64,000 bases of DNA from COE1 sp949066965 (GTDB lineage: Bacteria; Bacillota; Clostridia; Lachnospirales; Lachnospiraceae). Positions 52,552 through 61,834 of the stretch are shown piece after piece; within the stretch, counting starts at the first letter, position 1; each line of letters starts with the position of its first letter. The notes beneath the pieces were generated by a model that saw only the letters and a program-made list of their open reading frames with translations, was not told where the DNA came from and searched no databases. The DNA lies in NCBI GenBank assembly GCA_949066965.1, contig CARTDA010000008.1, positions 52,817 through 116,816 on the forward strand. Reading direction: 5' to 3'. A program made the position numbers and the translations under genes.

Positions 52552-53235
52552 ATGATGGATGAGAGAATGCTGACGTTTATCCACTCTTTTGACAGTGATA
52601 AACCGTCCTATCTGAATCAGTTGGAGAAATATTCAATGGAGACAAATGTGCCGATTATCAGGCCGCAGATGCAGAGCCTGCTTCGGCTGCTTATAACATG
52701 GGGACGACCAATGCACATTCTGGAAGTGGGAACGGCGATTGGTTTTTCGGCATTGCTGATGAGCGAGTACGCGCCTAAGGGGTGCCATATTACGACAATT
52801 GAAAAATATGAAAAACGTATCCCTGCTGCGAAGGAAAATTTTGAAAAGGCGGGAAAGTCAGACTGCATCACGCTTCTTGAGGGGGATGCCGCAGAACTTC
52901 TGCCGGCTTTAAAGGAAGACGGCATGTATGACCTGATTTTTATGGATGCGGCAAAAGGGCAGTATATCAATTTCCTGCCGGATATCCTGCGTCTCCTGTC
53001 ACCAACCGGGCTGTTGGTGTCGGATAATATCCTGCAGGAGGGCGAGCTGATTGAGTCAAAGTATGCAGTAATCCGCAGGAACCGCACCATCCATAACAGG
53101 ATGCGGGAATACCTGTACCAGCTGACGCACTGCGAGGAGCTGGAAACAACGATACTGCCTATTGCGGATGGGGTGACGCTCTCCGCAAAACGAAACGGTG
53201 AAACAAAAAAGTTGGAGGATTGCAATGAACAATAA
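52552..53235 (+). CDS. trmR: tRNA 5-hydroxyuridine methyltransferase TrmR (YrrM-like O-methyltransferase)
   Basis: Class I O-methyltransferase of the caffeoyl-CoA type, 227 aa: HILEVGTAIGFSALLMSEYA, ITTIEKYEKRIPAAKENF, LIFMDAAKGQYINFLP, LLVSDNILQEG (metal site). TrmR makes 5-methoxyuridine at tRNA position 34 from ho5U. The U32 hydroxylase-type gene follows with an 11-bp overlap, as yrrM-yrrN in Bacillus. GGGGAG precedes ATG 52552. Confidence 0.88.
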   Translation: MMDERMLTFIHSFDSDKPSYLNQLEKYSMETNVPIIRPQMQSLLRLLITWGRPMHILEVGTAIGFSALLMSEYAPKGCHITTIEKYEKRIPAAKENFEKAGKSDCITLLEGDAAELLPALKEDGMYDLIFMDAAKGQYINFLPDILRLLSPTGLLVSDNILQEGELIESKYAVIRRNRTIHNRMREYLYQLTHCEELETTILPIADGVTLSAKRNGETKKLEDCNEQ

Positions 53236-54469
53236 AAGACAAGGAAAGCCGGAGCTTCTGGTTCCGGCAAGCAGCCTCGAGGTTTTAAAGACGGCTGTTG
53301 TATTTGGCGCGGATGCGGTCTATATCGGCGGAGAGACATTCGGCCTGCGCGCCAAGGCTAAGAACTTTTCCGGTGAGGAGATGGCGGAGGGAATCCGTTT
53401 TGCGCATGCGCATGGTGTAAAGGTATATGTGACGGCAAACATCCTCGCGCACAATGATGACCTTGAGGGTGCAAGAAAATATTTTGAGGAGCTAAAAGAG
53501 ATACAGCCGGATGCGCTGATTATATCCGACCCCGGAATGTTCATGATTGCAAAAGAGGTCTGTCCCGAAATTGACATCCATATATCCACGCAGGCAAACA
53601 ACACAAATTTCCAGACCTACCGCTTCTGGTGGCAGCAGGGCGCGAAACGTGTCGTGTCGGCGCGGGAGCTTTCGCTTGCGGAAATCCGCCAGATTCGGGA
53701 CAACATACCAAAGGAGATGGAAATCGAGAGCTTTATTCACGGCGCAATGTGCATTTCCTATTCGGGCAGATGCCTGCTGTCCAATTACTTCACCGGGCGG
53801 GATGCCAATCAGGGGGCATGCACGCATCCCTGCCGCTGGAAGTATGCAGTCGTTGAGGAGACGCGACCCGGGGAGTATCTTCCGGTGTACGAGAATGAGC
53901 GCGGAACCTACATTTTTAACTCCAAGGATTTGTGCATGATTGAATACATTCCTGAGATTGTTGGAGCGGGAATCGACAGCCTGAAAATAGAGGGTCGCAT
54001 GAAGACCGCGCTCTATGTGGCATGTGTGGCACGAACCTACAGAAAGGCGATTGACGACTTTTTTGTGTCCGAGGAGACATACCGCAAAAACATGGAATGG
54101 TACAGTGCCGAGATTGCCAAATGCACCTACCGCCAGTTCACGACGGGATTTTATTTCGGGAAACCGGATGAAAATACGCAGATTTACGACAGCAACACCT
54201 ATGTCAATGAGTATGTTTACCTTGGCAGCGTGGAGTCGGTGGACGAGCGCGGCCTGGCAAAATTTGAGCAGAAAAACAAGTTCTGCGTGGGGGATACGAT
54301 TGAGCTAATGAAGCCGGACGGCCGCAATATCCACACAAGGGTGCTTGCCATGTACAATGAGGACAAAGAGGCAGTCGAGAACTGCCCGCATTCGCGGCAG
54401 GTTTTGTATGTGGCGCTGGCAGACAGGCCGGAGGCGTATGATTTGATGCGTGTGGAGGCTGCAAAATAA
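53225..54469 (+). CDS. trhP: U32-family peptidase-like tRNA hydroxylation protein (TrhP)
   Basis: 414 aa. U32 family signatures: PELLVPASSLEVLKTAVVFG, DAVYIGGETFGLRA, HISTQANNTNFQTYRFW, ESFIHGAMCISYSGRCLLSNY, NQGACTHPCRWKY, LKIEGRMKTALYVA. TrhP proteins are needed for 5-hydroxyuridine at wobble U34, probably with prephenate and an Fe-S cluster bound by the conserved cysteines. Only one paralogue is visible here whereas Bacillus has two (trhP1, trhP2). The ATG at 53225 follows GGAGG. Confidence 0.9.
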   Translation: MNNKRQGKPELLVPASSLEVLKTAVVFGADAVYIGGETFGLRAKAKNFSGEEMAEGIRFAHAHGVKVYVTANILAHNDDLEGARKYFEELKEIQPDALIISDPGMFMIAKEVCPEIDIHISTQANNTNFQTYRFWWQQGAKRVVSARELSLAEIRQIRDNIPKEMEIESFIHGAMCISYSGRCLLSNYFTGRDANQGACTHPCRWKYAVVEETRPGEYLPVYENERGTYIFNSKDLCMIEYIPEIVGAGIDSLKIEGRMKTALYVACVARTYRKAIDDFFVSEETYRKNMEWYSAEIAKCTYRQFTTGFYFGKPDENTQIYDSNTYVNEYVYLGSVESVDERGLAKFEQKNKFCVGDTIELMKPDGRNIHTRVLAMYNEDKEAVENCPHSRQVLYVALADRPEAYDLMRVEAAK

Positions 54470-54477
54470 TTTAACAA

Positions 54478-54562
54478 AAATCAGGCTTTTTTGAAAGTGA
54501 TATCTATGCAAAGTGTAAAAAAACGGAAAAAGCGTCCAAAAATTTCAAGAAAGCCTTGATTT
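54478..54562 (+). terminator. Long-range hairpin after trhP
   Basis: AATCAGGCTTTTTTGAAA near 54479-54496 pairs imperfectly with TTTCAAGAAAGCCTTGATT near 54544-54562, and a TTTTT tail follows. It probably terminates the trmR-trhP transcript. Confidence 0.6.
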
Positions 54563-54673
54563 TTTACCTGAGATATATTATTGTATAAAAAGTAAAAGAA
54601 ATAAGGCACAATTTTATGAAATGCAATAATGTAATGATTCAAAACAATATATCATGATAGTGCGAACGAAGAT

Positions 54674-54712
54674 GTTCCAAAAAAGAAGTATCTCTTTTTT
54701 TGGAACTTTTTT
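54674..54712 (+). terminator. Terminator/attenuator-like hairpin upstream of glnN
   Basis: GTTCCAAAAAAGA (54674-54686) pairs with TCTTTTTTTGGAAC (54693-54706) and a T-run follows. It lies about 100 bp before the glnN start, so it may isolate glnN from upstream transcription or act as an attenuator. Confidence 0.6.
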
Positions 54713-54726
54713 ACTTATGTGCACAA

Positions 54727-54760
54727 GCGTTATATTGCACGAAATATGCGTTATGCACGA
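54727..54760. promoter_or_regulatory. Direct repeats in the glnN leader, possible operator
   Basis: GCGTTATATTGCACGA (54727-54742) is followed by GCGTTATGCACGA (54748-54760), the same core with two bases missing, starting 21 bp apart. The position just upstream of glnN suits a nitrogen-responsive regulator. No known GlnR box is recognised. Confidence 0.35.
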
Positions 54761-54810
54761 CCACAATAACGAGCGGGGTATCATGATTTATAGAAAGTGA
54801 GGAAATCAAT

Positions 54811-56922
54811 ATGAGCGAAGCATTAAATGTGGAAAAAATTTTTGGAGAGAAAGTCTTTACCATCGAAAAGATGAAAGAGCGGCTTACCAGAAAGGTGTTT
54901 CTGGAAGTAAAGCGGGTAATGGACCATGGCGGCGAGCTTTCCATGACGACAGCCGATGTCGTTGCAAAGGCGATGAAGGACTGGGCGGTTGAAAACGGTG
55001 CGACACACTACACACACTGGTTCCAGCCGCTTACGGGAATCACGGCGGAGAAGCACGATTCTTTTGTGTCCCATCCTGATTCGGAGGGCAAAATGCTGAT
55101 GGAGTTCTCGGGCAAGGAGCTGATTAAGGGTGAGCCGGATGCTTCCTCATTTCCGTCAGGCGGACTCCGTGCCACGTTTGAGGCGCGGGGGTATACGGCA
55201 TGGGACATTACATCTCCTGCCTTTCTCAAGGAATCCGGATGCGGTGTCACGCTCTGCATTCCGACGGCATTCTGCTCATACACCGGTGAGGCGCTTGACA
55301 AGAAAACGCCGCTTCTGCGCTCCATGGAGGCACTGAGTGAGCAGGCACTGCGTATCGTAAAGCTGTTTGGCAACAAGGGAGCGACAAAGGTTACGGCTTC
55401 CGTGGGACCGGAGCAGGAATATTTCCTGGTAGACAAGGATTTATATATGCAGAGGAAGGACTTGATGTTTGCGGGACGCACGCTGTTCGGTGCACCGGCT
55501 CCGAAGGGACAGGAGATGGAAGACCATTACTTTGGCGTCATCAAGGAGCGTGTCGGCGCGTACATGAAGGATTTGAACGAGGAATTGTGGAAGCTGGGCG
55601 TTACGGCAAAGACACAGCACAACGAGGTTGCGCCGGCACAGCATGAGCTTGCCCCGATTTATGAGACGGCAAACATTGCGGTTGACCACAACCAGCTTGT
55701 GATGGAGGCGATGAAGCGGGTTGCCTACAAGCATGATTTGAGATGCCTGCTTCACGAGAAGCCGTATGCGGGCGTGAACGGCTCCGGCAAGCACAACAAC
55801 TGGTCCATCACGACAGACAACGGCGAGAATCTGCTTGACCCGGGCGACACGCCAAACAAAAATATCCAGTTCCTGCTGGTGCTTGCCTGCATTATGAAGG
55901 CAGTGGATACCCATGCGGATTTGCTCCGCCAGTCCGCTTCTGACGTGGGAAATGACCACAGACTTGGTGCGAACGAGGCACCGCCTGCAATTATTTCCAT
56001 TTTCCTTGGCGACCAGCTTGAGGATGTTGTGCGGCAGCTTGTGGAGACGGGCGATGCGGCAAAGGTAAAGCAGGGCGGAAAGCTTGAGACGGGCGTATCG
56101 ACGCTTCCCGACTTTGAGAAGGATGCGACGGACAGGAACAGGACATCACCGTTTGCCTTCACGGGAAACAAGTTTGAGTTCCGTATGGTTGGTTCTGCGG
56201 ACTCGATTGCCAGCCCGAACACGACACTGAACGCCATCGTTGCGGAGGCATTCTGCGAGGCGGCTGACAGGCTTGAGCAGGCAGCGGATTTTGATTTGGA
56301 AGTGCATGACATCATCAAGGAATACATGACAAAGCACCAGCGAATCGTATTTAATGGAGACGGTTATTCCGACGAGTGGGTTGCGGAGGCAGAGCGCCGC
56401 GGACTTCCCAATATCAAGTCCATGATTGAGGCGGCATCCACCATCACGACAGACAAGGCGGTTGCCCTGTTTGAGAAGTTTGGCATCTTTACAAGGGTTG
56501 AGCTGGAGTCCCGCGAGGAGATTATCTATGAGACATATGCAAAAACCATCAACATTGAGGCGCTTACCATGATTGACATGGCAGGCAAGGATATTATTCC
56601 GGCGGTTGCCTCCTATGCCGGCGAGCTGGCAAATTCGGTAATTGCCATCAAGGAGGCCGGGGCCACGGCAGCAGCGCAGATGGAGATGCTTGAGGAGGTA
56701 GACGGACTTCTGGCAGAGGCTAAGAAAGCGCTCAATACGCTGAAGGAAGTGGAGGCTGGCGCTTCCGGGATTTCCGATGCGAAGAAGCTGGCATTCTACT
56801 ATAAAGACACTGTAAAGGTGGCAATGGATGCACTGCGCGCGCCGATTGATAAGCTTGAGATGATTGTGGACAGCACGATCTGGCCGGTTCCTACATATGG
56901 GGATTTGATGTTCGAGGTATGA
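54811..56922 (+). CDS. glnN: Glutamine synthetase type III
   Basis: Large-subunit (703 aa) GSIII that makes glutamine from glutamate, ammonia and ATP. Visible features: N-terminal FGEKVFTIEKMKERL, THYTHWFQPLTGITAEKHDSF, ASSFPSGGLRATFEARGYTAWD, SVGPEQEYFLVDKDLY, AKTQHNEVAPAQHELAPIYE, LHEKPYAGVNGSGKHNNWSI and NDHRLGANEAPPAI. All match the GSIII catalytic core. GSIII is common in Lachnospiraceae and Bacteroides. GTGAGGAAA precedes the start; single-gene transcript between terminators. Confidence 0.97.
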   Translation: MSEALNVEKIFGEKVFTIEKMKERLTRKVFLEVKRVMDHGGELSMTTADVVAKAMKDWAVENGATHYTHWFQPLTGITAEKHDSFVSHPDSEGKMLMEFSGKELIKGEPDASSFPSGGLRATFEARGYTAWDITSPAFLKESGCGVTLCIPTAFCSYTGEALDKKTPLLRSMEALSEQALRIVKLFGNKGATKVTASVGPEQEYFLVDKDLYMQRKDLMFAGRTLFGAPAPKGQEMEDHYFGVIKERVGAYMKDLNEELWKLGVTAKTQHNEVAPAQHELAPIYETANIAVDHNQLVMEAMKRVAYKHDLRCLLHEKPYAGVNGSGKHNNWSITTDNGENLLDPGDTPNKNIQFLLVLACIMKAVDTHADLLRQSASDVGNDHRLGANEAPPAIISIFLGDQLEDVVRQLVETGDAAKVKQGGKLETGVSTLPDFEKDATDRNRTSPFAFTGNKFEFRMVGSADSIASPNTTLNAIVAEAFCEAADRLEQAADFDLEVHDIIKEYMTKHQRIVFNGDGYSDEWVAEAERRGLPNIKSMIEAASTITTDKAVALFEKFGIFTRVELESREEIIYETYAKTINIEALTMIDMAGKDIIPAVASYAGELANSVIAIKEAGATAAAQMEMLEEVDGLLAEAKKALNTLKEVEAGASGISDAKKLAFYYKDTVKVAMDALRAPIDKLEMIVDSTIWPVPTYGDLMFEV

Positions 56923-56956
56923 TATAAGTATCGCAAATGCTTTTGACGTTTACGAT

Positions 56957-56994
56957 AAAATCGAGTAGGGGAAAGGGTTCTCCTACTCGATTTT
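56957..56994. terminator. Bidirectional terminator between glnN and the chemotaxis receptor
   Basis: A perfect 13-bp stem AAAATCGAGTAGG / CCTACTCGATTTT (56957-56969, 56982-56994). The A-rich left and T-rich right arms allow termination of both convergent genes. Confidence 0.85.
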
Positions 56995-56998
56995 CGTA

Positions 56999-58705
56999 TT
57001 AAGAGGTATGAAAAACATCGACGCTTGCTGTCATTTCTTTTGACAGTGTGTTTAATGCTTTTGTCATGTCTGAAATGTCTCCGAGCTCCTGATAAATATT
57101 CTCAATGGAAGCCATCATCTCCTGAATGCTTGCAGAGTTTTCTTCGGAGAGCGAGGCTGATTCCTGCACGACGGTCACGGTTTCGCCCCGGATTTCTTCA
57201 AGTTTTTGGGAGTTTTCCATAATGATGTCCATGCCGGACGCGGACTGGTCAATGCTGGTGCAGACCGCGCGGAAGATTTCGCTGGTTTTCTGGATATTTT
57301 TCTCCTGCTTTTCTATGATATTCTGGACTTCCGTCACGCGCTCAAGGGTGTGTGTGGAATTGGTATTCAGGTTTGTGATCATCTTCTGAATCTCGCCGGC
57401 GGCGCGGTTGGACTGTTCTGAGAGCTGCTGAATCTCTGAGGCAACGACGGAAAAACCCCTGCCGTGTTCACCTGCGCGTGCCGCCTCGATGCTGGCATTT
57501 AAGGAAAGCAGGTTTGTCTGTGAGGCGATTGCGGTGATAAGCTCTGTCGTCGAACTGATTTTTGCGACGGACTCATTGGTCAGGCTGGTCTGCTCTGAGA
57601 GGAAGGCGATGGATTCCTTTACGCTGTGCATCACGTCATTGAGTACCGCAACCTGCTCCAGGGCTTCGGTGGCGCCGTTTTTCATGGTTCCGGAGATTGC
57701 GTGCAGCCGGGTAATCTGTGAGGTGTTTTCCTCAATCATTTCACCCATGTTCGTCACGTTGGTGTTTGCCTGGTTTGCGTCCTCGACCTGTGTGGTGCAG
57801 CTTGTGCCCATTTCCTGTGTGGCGTTGTTGACCTCCCGCATGACCTGGTACACATTGTCGGAAACCTGTTCGATATGGCTTGTGTCCTTGCCAAGCGCCT
57901 CGCTTTTTGCATGAATATTGAGAACGATGGTGCGCAGTGCATTTGTCAGCCGCATTATATTTTTTGCCAGATCACCGATTTCATCGCTGCGGTTCATGAG
58001 TTCTGGCTGGACTTCAATCTGTAGGTTCCCATTTGAAATGCTGTTGAGGAGTTCCATGTTCTTTTTCAGGGCAGACACAATCCGGCTGACCAGTACATAG
58101 GTGACGATGGTCACAAAAAGGAGCATGCACAAAATGATGAGCAGGAACTGAATCCGGGTGCGGTTGATGATTACGGATACGGTTTCCTGCGGTATGCCAA
58201 GAAAAATCATGCCTACGATTTCGTCTGTGTTTTCCTGGTAAAACGGGGTGTAGGAGACGATGTATTTGTGTCCGAGGATTTCGACGTTCCTGTCGTGGTA
58301 GGTCTCGCCGTTTTGCAGTACGCGTTCTGCGACTTCCGCGGAGGCGCTGGTGTGGATCTGGCGCTCGCCGTGCTCATTGACGATGGAGGTGAGGATTCTG
58401 GTATCCCCCCAGAAGATCGTGACGTCAATTCCGGTGTTTTCCTTGATGTGGTCAACGATGTTGGTCGCCTGTGAAATGTTGAATGTGTCACCTTTCCAGA
58501 GCATCCCGGCCTCGTCCATGTGATATGCGCCGTCCTTGCCTTCCTCAAAGATGTCGCGCACGGCGAGCGTTGTCGCCTGCATACCGATATAGGCTTCGTC
58601 GTAGATGCCGTTTGCAATGCGGTCAGCGGCGACAAGGAACATGGTGATGCCCAGTGCAAGGATGGGGATGAGTGTAAGTGCAAAAATTTTTCCCTTTAAT
58701 TTCAT
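56999..58705 (-). CDS. Methyl-accepting chemotaxis protein with extracytoplasmic Cache-type sensor
   Basis: 568 aa. N-terminal membrane helix (about 8-28), a periplasm-facing sensor (about 30-185) of single-Cache type (GIDVTIFWGDTRILTSIVNE, GHKYIVSYTPFYQENTDEIVG), a second helix (about 190-212), a HAMP region (SRIVSALKKNMELLNSISNG), and the signalling hairpin with QTNLLSLNASIEAARAGEHG. It would sense a small molecule and control CheA, implying a motile cell. No che or flagellar gene is in the window. AGGAGG precedes the start. Confidence 0.93.
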   Translation of the reverse strand: MKLKGKIFALTLIPILALGITMFLVAADRIANGIYDEAYIGMQATTLAVRDIFEEGKDGAYHMDEAGMLWKGDTFNISQATNIVDHIKENTGIDVTIFWGDTRILTSIVNEHGERQIHTSASAEVAERVLQNGETYHDRNVEILGHKYIVSYTPFYQENTDEIVGMIFLGIPQETVSVIINRTRIQFLLIILCMLLFVTIVTYVLVSRIVSALKKNMELLNSISNGNLQIEVQPELMNRSDEIGDLAKNIMRLTNALRTIVLNIHAKSEALGKDTSHIEQVSDNVYQVMREVNNATQEMGTSCTTQVEDANQANTNVTNMGEMIEENTSQITRLHAISGTMKNGATEALEQVAVLNDVMHSVKESIAFLSEQTSLTNESVAKISSTTELITAIASQTNLLSLNASIEAARAGEHGRGFSVVASEIQQLSEQSNRAAGEIQKMITNLNTNSTHTLERVTEVQNIIEKQEKNIQKTSEIFRAVCTSIDQSASGMDIIMENSQKLEEIRGETVTVVQESASLSEENSASIQEMMASIENIYQELGDISDMTKALNTLSKEMTASVDVFHTS

Positions 58706-58733
58706 GTTGTGATACCCTCCTGATTCTCGTATT

Positions 58734-58763
58734 ATTATACTATCGCGCGTCGGGGCGCAACAA
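58734..58763 (-). promoter_or_regulatory. Promoter of the chemotaxis receptor
   Basis: Minus strand: TTGTTG (complement of 58758-58763), 18-bp spacer, TATAAT (complement of 58734-58739). It is a vegetative-type rather than a flagellar sigma promoter. Confidence 0.6.
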
Positions 58764-58817
58764 GTGTCGATTCTTCGTAAAAAAGGCAGTTTTTACGCAA
58801 CATACGCGGACTGTACC

Positions 58818-58846
58818 TTGTTGAAACGGCGCAGCTGTGATAGTAT
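58818..58846 (+). promoter_or_regulatory. Promoter of the SUFU-like gene
   Basis: TTGTTG (58818-58823), 17-bp spacer, TAGTAT (58841-58846), divergent from the receptor promoter. Confidence 0.55.
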
Positions 58847-58875
58847 TGGGGTGTGAGGTTTCGCGAAAGGAGATG

Positions 58876-58899
58876 GTGTGAAAAATGAATTTTTCACAC
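58876..58899 (+). promoter_or_regulatory. 10-bp hairpin in the SUFU-gene leader
   Basis: A perfect stem GTGTGAAAAA / TTTTTCACAC with a TGAA loop follows a good AAAGGAG site and a GTG codon at 58878. A short overlapping leader frame could start there and affect translation of the gene at 58946. Confidence 0.35.
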
Positions 58900-58945
58900 G
58901 CAAATTTGTGCCTGCGGCTCAAAGTTTGCAGGCTGTGGAAAGGGC

Positions 58946-60049
58946 ATGGTTATTAATATGGGAGAATCGAAAATTCTGTTGGAGGAGTGGTCGCCTGTCT
59001 GTAACATACAGGCATTTGTGGAGCGGACGGACACGAGCTGCTACTTTTATCTGTGGGTGAAGCCCGGAATGGAGGATGCCGTGGTAAAGAGCTGCTGGAT
59101 TTGCAATGTATCTGCGGCGCCCGGGGAACTGGACGTGGAGTCGATGCGGCAGGGAATTGCGCCAGCGATGCCCGTGCAGTATGTGCTGCATGATGCCGGC
59201 GGGATGGAGCTTGATGCCGACAAGCTGAAAATCGTGTGGTTTGAGGAGGGAAATGCGGCGGCACTGCTGTCGGAGGAGGAGCTTCTCTGTGTGATTCCCT
59301 GCTGGAGCGGGTATCAGGGGTTTCACGGATATTCCAGATATGCGGACGGCATGGCGCCCTGCGCATGGGGACTGGCGGACGCGCTCGGGACAATCGGTCC
59401 GCGTGTGGCGCGCAGCCAGGCATTCTGGGACTGGTTTGAGTATGAGCCGGAGTACTGGAAAATTACACAGAAGACGCATATGGACGCCCTTGAGAATTTT
59501 TTTGGCCCATGCCAGAATTATTATGCGATTGACAATGAGGAATTTCCGCCCAAGGCGCTGGTTCGGGGCGGCCGGGATGGTGTGGTTTATGGGATTACGG
59601 CGGGAGTCAGCCTGATTCCCATGCCCGGCATTGAGCTGTATGATTCGCAGGATTATCGCACAGACCGGCGGATGGAGCTTGGCTTTGCAGTGGTGGAACA
59701 ACACGAGGGCTTGTGTAATCAGATGTTTTCGTATCTGGCTGCGGCGTCAGCGTACCCCTGGCAGGAGGAAACATTTTTTGCACACGGGCACACGGTTCCG
59801 TACAACCGCATTGAGGGCTTTGCGGCGGTGCTGTTTGTCAATCCCCGCATGGTGCCTGGGCTTGAAATGCCGGATTATAAACCCTGCATGGAGGATCCGG
59901 TCAATCTATTGTGGGTGGTGCCAATCACGGAGGAGGAGTACCGGTTTGCCATGGAGCATGATATTGGCGAGACGCTGGGGCATGTCAGGGGGGCGCTTGC
60001 GAAGGTACATATTTTTGACGGAAAGCCGAAGTTTTCGGTGCGCGCGTGA
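58946..60049 (+). CDS. Suppressor-of-fused (SUFU)-like domain protein
   Basis: 367 aa, no signal peptide. The C-terminal third looks like the bacterial SUFU domain, with LLWVVPITEEEYRFAMEHDI as the clearest match; the N-terminal part carries tryptophan-rich strands (ILLEEWSPVCNIQAFVER) and is not recognised. SUFU proteins often serve as immunity proteins against polymorphic toxins, but no toxin is adjacent. ATG 58946 has GGAAAGG 4 nt upstream; 58958 is an alternative start. Assignment is moderate. Confidence 0.55.
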   Translation: MVINMGESKILLEEWSPVCNIQAFVERTDTSCYFYLWVKPGMEDAVVKSCWICNVSAAPGELDVESMRQGIAPAMPVQYVLHDAGGMELDADKLKIVWFEEGNAAALLSEEELLCVIPCWSGYQGFHGYSRYADGMAPCAWGLADALGTIGPRVARSQAFWDWFEYEPEYWKITQKTHMDALENFFGPCQNYYAIDNEEFPPKALVRGGRDGVVYGITAGVSLIPMPGIELYDSQDYRTDRRMELGFAVVEQHEGLCNQMFSYLAAASAYPWQEETFFAHGHTVPYNRIEGFAAVLFVNPRMVPGLEMPDYKPCMEDPVNLLWVVPITEEEYRFAMEHDIGETLGHVRGALAKVHIFDGKPKFSVRA

Positions 60050-60074
60050 TAATACGGATACTGGATGTTTTTAT

Positions 60075-60117
60075 ATGCAGGCGCTATTGTCCAGGCATTG
60101 ACAGAGCGCCTGCATTT
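60075..60117 (+). terminator. Hairpin after the SUFU-like gene
   Basis: A perfect 11-bp stem ATGCAGGCGCT / AGCGCCTGCAT (60075-60085, 60105-60115) with a 19-nt loop, then TTCGTTAT. The U-tract is weak but the stem is GC-rich. Confidence 0.6.
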
Positions 60118-60129
60118 CGTTATCTTGCA

Positions 60130-60147
60130 TTTAGACAAATGTCTAAA
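60130..60147. promoter_or_regulatory. Perfect dyad upstream of the radical SAM cluster, possible operator
   Basis: TTTAGACaaatGTCTAAA, seven-base arms. The ACAaaTGT core resembles BlaI/CopY-type operators. It is 150 bp before the maturase gene, at the border where composition turns AT-rich. Confidence 0.35.
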
Positions 60148-60294
60148 ATATGACGCCGTCCTTTGGGGTGAGCAGTGAGTTTTTTGGCAGTCATTTGGTT
60201 TTGTAGCAGCAATGAATTTGTTAAGAAATTTTATCAGGTCAAAAAGGTAATGTTTGGTGGACAATTACATCATTAGAAAAAATGGTGTGATAAA

Positions 60295-61716
60295 ATGATA
60301 ACTGAAAAGATAATAATAAATACATTTGTAGAAATTGAAAAAATGCTGGAGGATAAAAGAATGATTTGCCTAAAAGATTATAAGTTTTCAAAGTATAATC
60401 ATAAGTTAATTATGAATGGGGATGTTTATGTTTATAATGCATTTTCAGGCGGATTTTGCAGATTTCATGATGATAACAGAGAAATAGTATCTGATATAGA
60501 TTTTAGTGAGAATACATGCCTGGAAAAAATTGCACAATTACCAAGTGATGTTATTAGCGGGCTAATTAAAGGATGTTTTATTATACCCAAAAAAAGAAAT
60601 GAATTCGCTATAGTAAAAAGCAGACATTTTGTAAATAGATTTTCAGACACCAATTCCCTGACTTTAACTTTAATTCCTACTATGGCGTGTAACTTTAGAT
60701 GCACATATTGTTTTGAGGCAGACAAACATTATCCGAATAACTGTATGAGCGACGAAGTGATTGACGCAATACTTAATTTGATTGATTCAAGGTTAAAAGA
60801 AAATGGACAGCTCGTAATTACATGGTATGGAGGGGAACCCCTTTTACGATTTGATATTGTAAAGAAACTGCAATCCAAGATCCTTCGTATGGCTAATAAA
60901 AAAAAGCTAACTGTCAATTCGGCAATTATAACTAATGGCTATCTCTTAACAAAAGAAGTGTCTGATGAATTAGTTGAGCCGGGAATAAGGTTTGCTCAAG
61001 TAACAATTGATGGGACAAAAGAGATTCATAATAGTAAAAGGATTGCCGCAAATGGAGAAGGGTCTTTTGATACAATTATTAAAAATATATTAGGAACAAA
61101 TAGTAATTTGAAGATATCAATCAGGGTAAACATTGATAAGGACAATATAGAAGCAATGCCTGAATTTATGGATTATTTGGTAAAAATTGGAATAACGAGA
61201 GCTGATAATATTAGTTTATACTTTGCTGTTGTTAAAGATTATGGCTCTGAAGGAAGTGCGCTGTGTAGTCATTATACAGTTAAGGAATATGCAAAGGAAG
61301 AAGTAAGACTAAATGAAATTGCCTATTCAAAGGGGATATATATACATAAAAATATAAATCCTAATATATATGTTTGTGGGTCATTAACGACAAAAGCATT
61401 TGTAATAGAACCAGATGGTACAATACAGAAATGCTGGGGACTGGCTGGAGATAAGAATTCTGCTGTTGGAAGTATTTTGAATTTAAATTGCGTTGATGAA
61501 AATTATATGCAAAATCAGGCAAAATGGTATTCATGGACTAAATTTGATAATCCAGAATGCAAAGAATGTAAAGTATTGCCAATTTGTATGGGGGGGTGTC
61601 CATTACATACGATAGATGAAAAATTAAATGATGATTACAAATGTTCCACATATAAATATAATATGGAGAGCATGTTGAACCTCATTGCAACAAAGTATCT
61701 GGATGATGCAGATTGA
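60295..61716 (+). CDS. Radical SAM/SPASM peptide-modifying enzyme (RiPP maturase)
   Basis: 473 aa. N-terminal ~110 residues (KIIINTFVEIEKM...) resemble a leader-binding region. The radical SAM core has CxxxCxxC at Cys132/136/139 in MACNFRCTYCFE, then WYGGEPLLRFDIV and VTIDGTKEIHNSKR. The C-terminal SPASM part has CGSLTTKAFVIEPDGTIQKCW and ECKECKVLPICMGGCPLHT, giving auxiliary Fe-S clusters. Two tiny Cys-containing genes follow directly, then an ABC transporter: the layout of a sactipeptide/ranthipeptide-type cluster. The thioether or other bond it makes cannot be inferred. Confidence 0.88.
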   Translation: MITEKIIINTFVEIEKMLEDKRMICLKDYKFSKYNHKLIMNGDVYVYNAFSGGFCRFHDDNREIVSDIDFSENTCLEKIAQLPSDVISGLIKGCFIIPKKRNEFAIVKSRHFVNRFSDTNSLTLTLIPTMACNFRCTYCFEADKHYPNNCMSDEVIDAILNLIDSRLKENGQLVITWYGGEPLLRFDIVKKLQSKILRMANKKKLTVNSAIITNGYLLTKEVSDELVEPGIRFAQVTIDGTKEIHNSKRIAANGEGSFDTIIKNILGTNSNLKISIRVNIDKDNIEAMPEFMDYLVKIGITRADNISLYFAVVKDYGSEGSALCSHYTVKEYAKEEVRLNEIAYSKGIYIHKNINPNIYVCGSLTTKAFVIEPDGTIQKCWGLAGDKNSAVGSILNLNCVDENYMQNQAKWYSWTKFDNPECKECKVLPICMGGCPLHTIDEKLNDDYKCSTYKYNMESMLNLIATKYLDDAD

Positions 61717-61834
61717 ATACATATTCAAAATATGTTTCAAAATAAATCAGGTAGTTGTGATAAGAAAAAGAAAATATTTTAATGATTTGTTTTTGGGATT
61801 ACATAATTACCAAATTATGAAAGGAGGAAATAAT

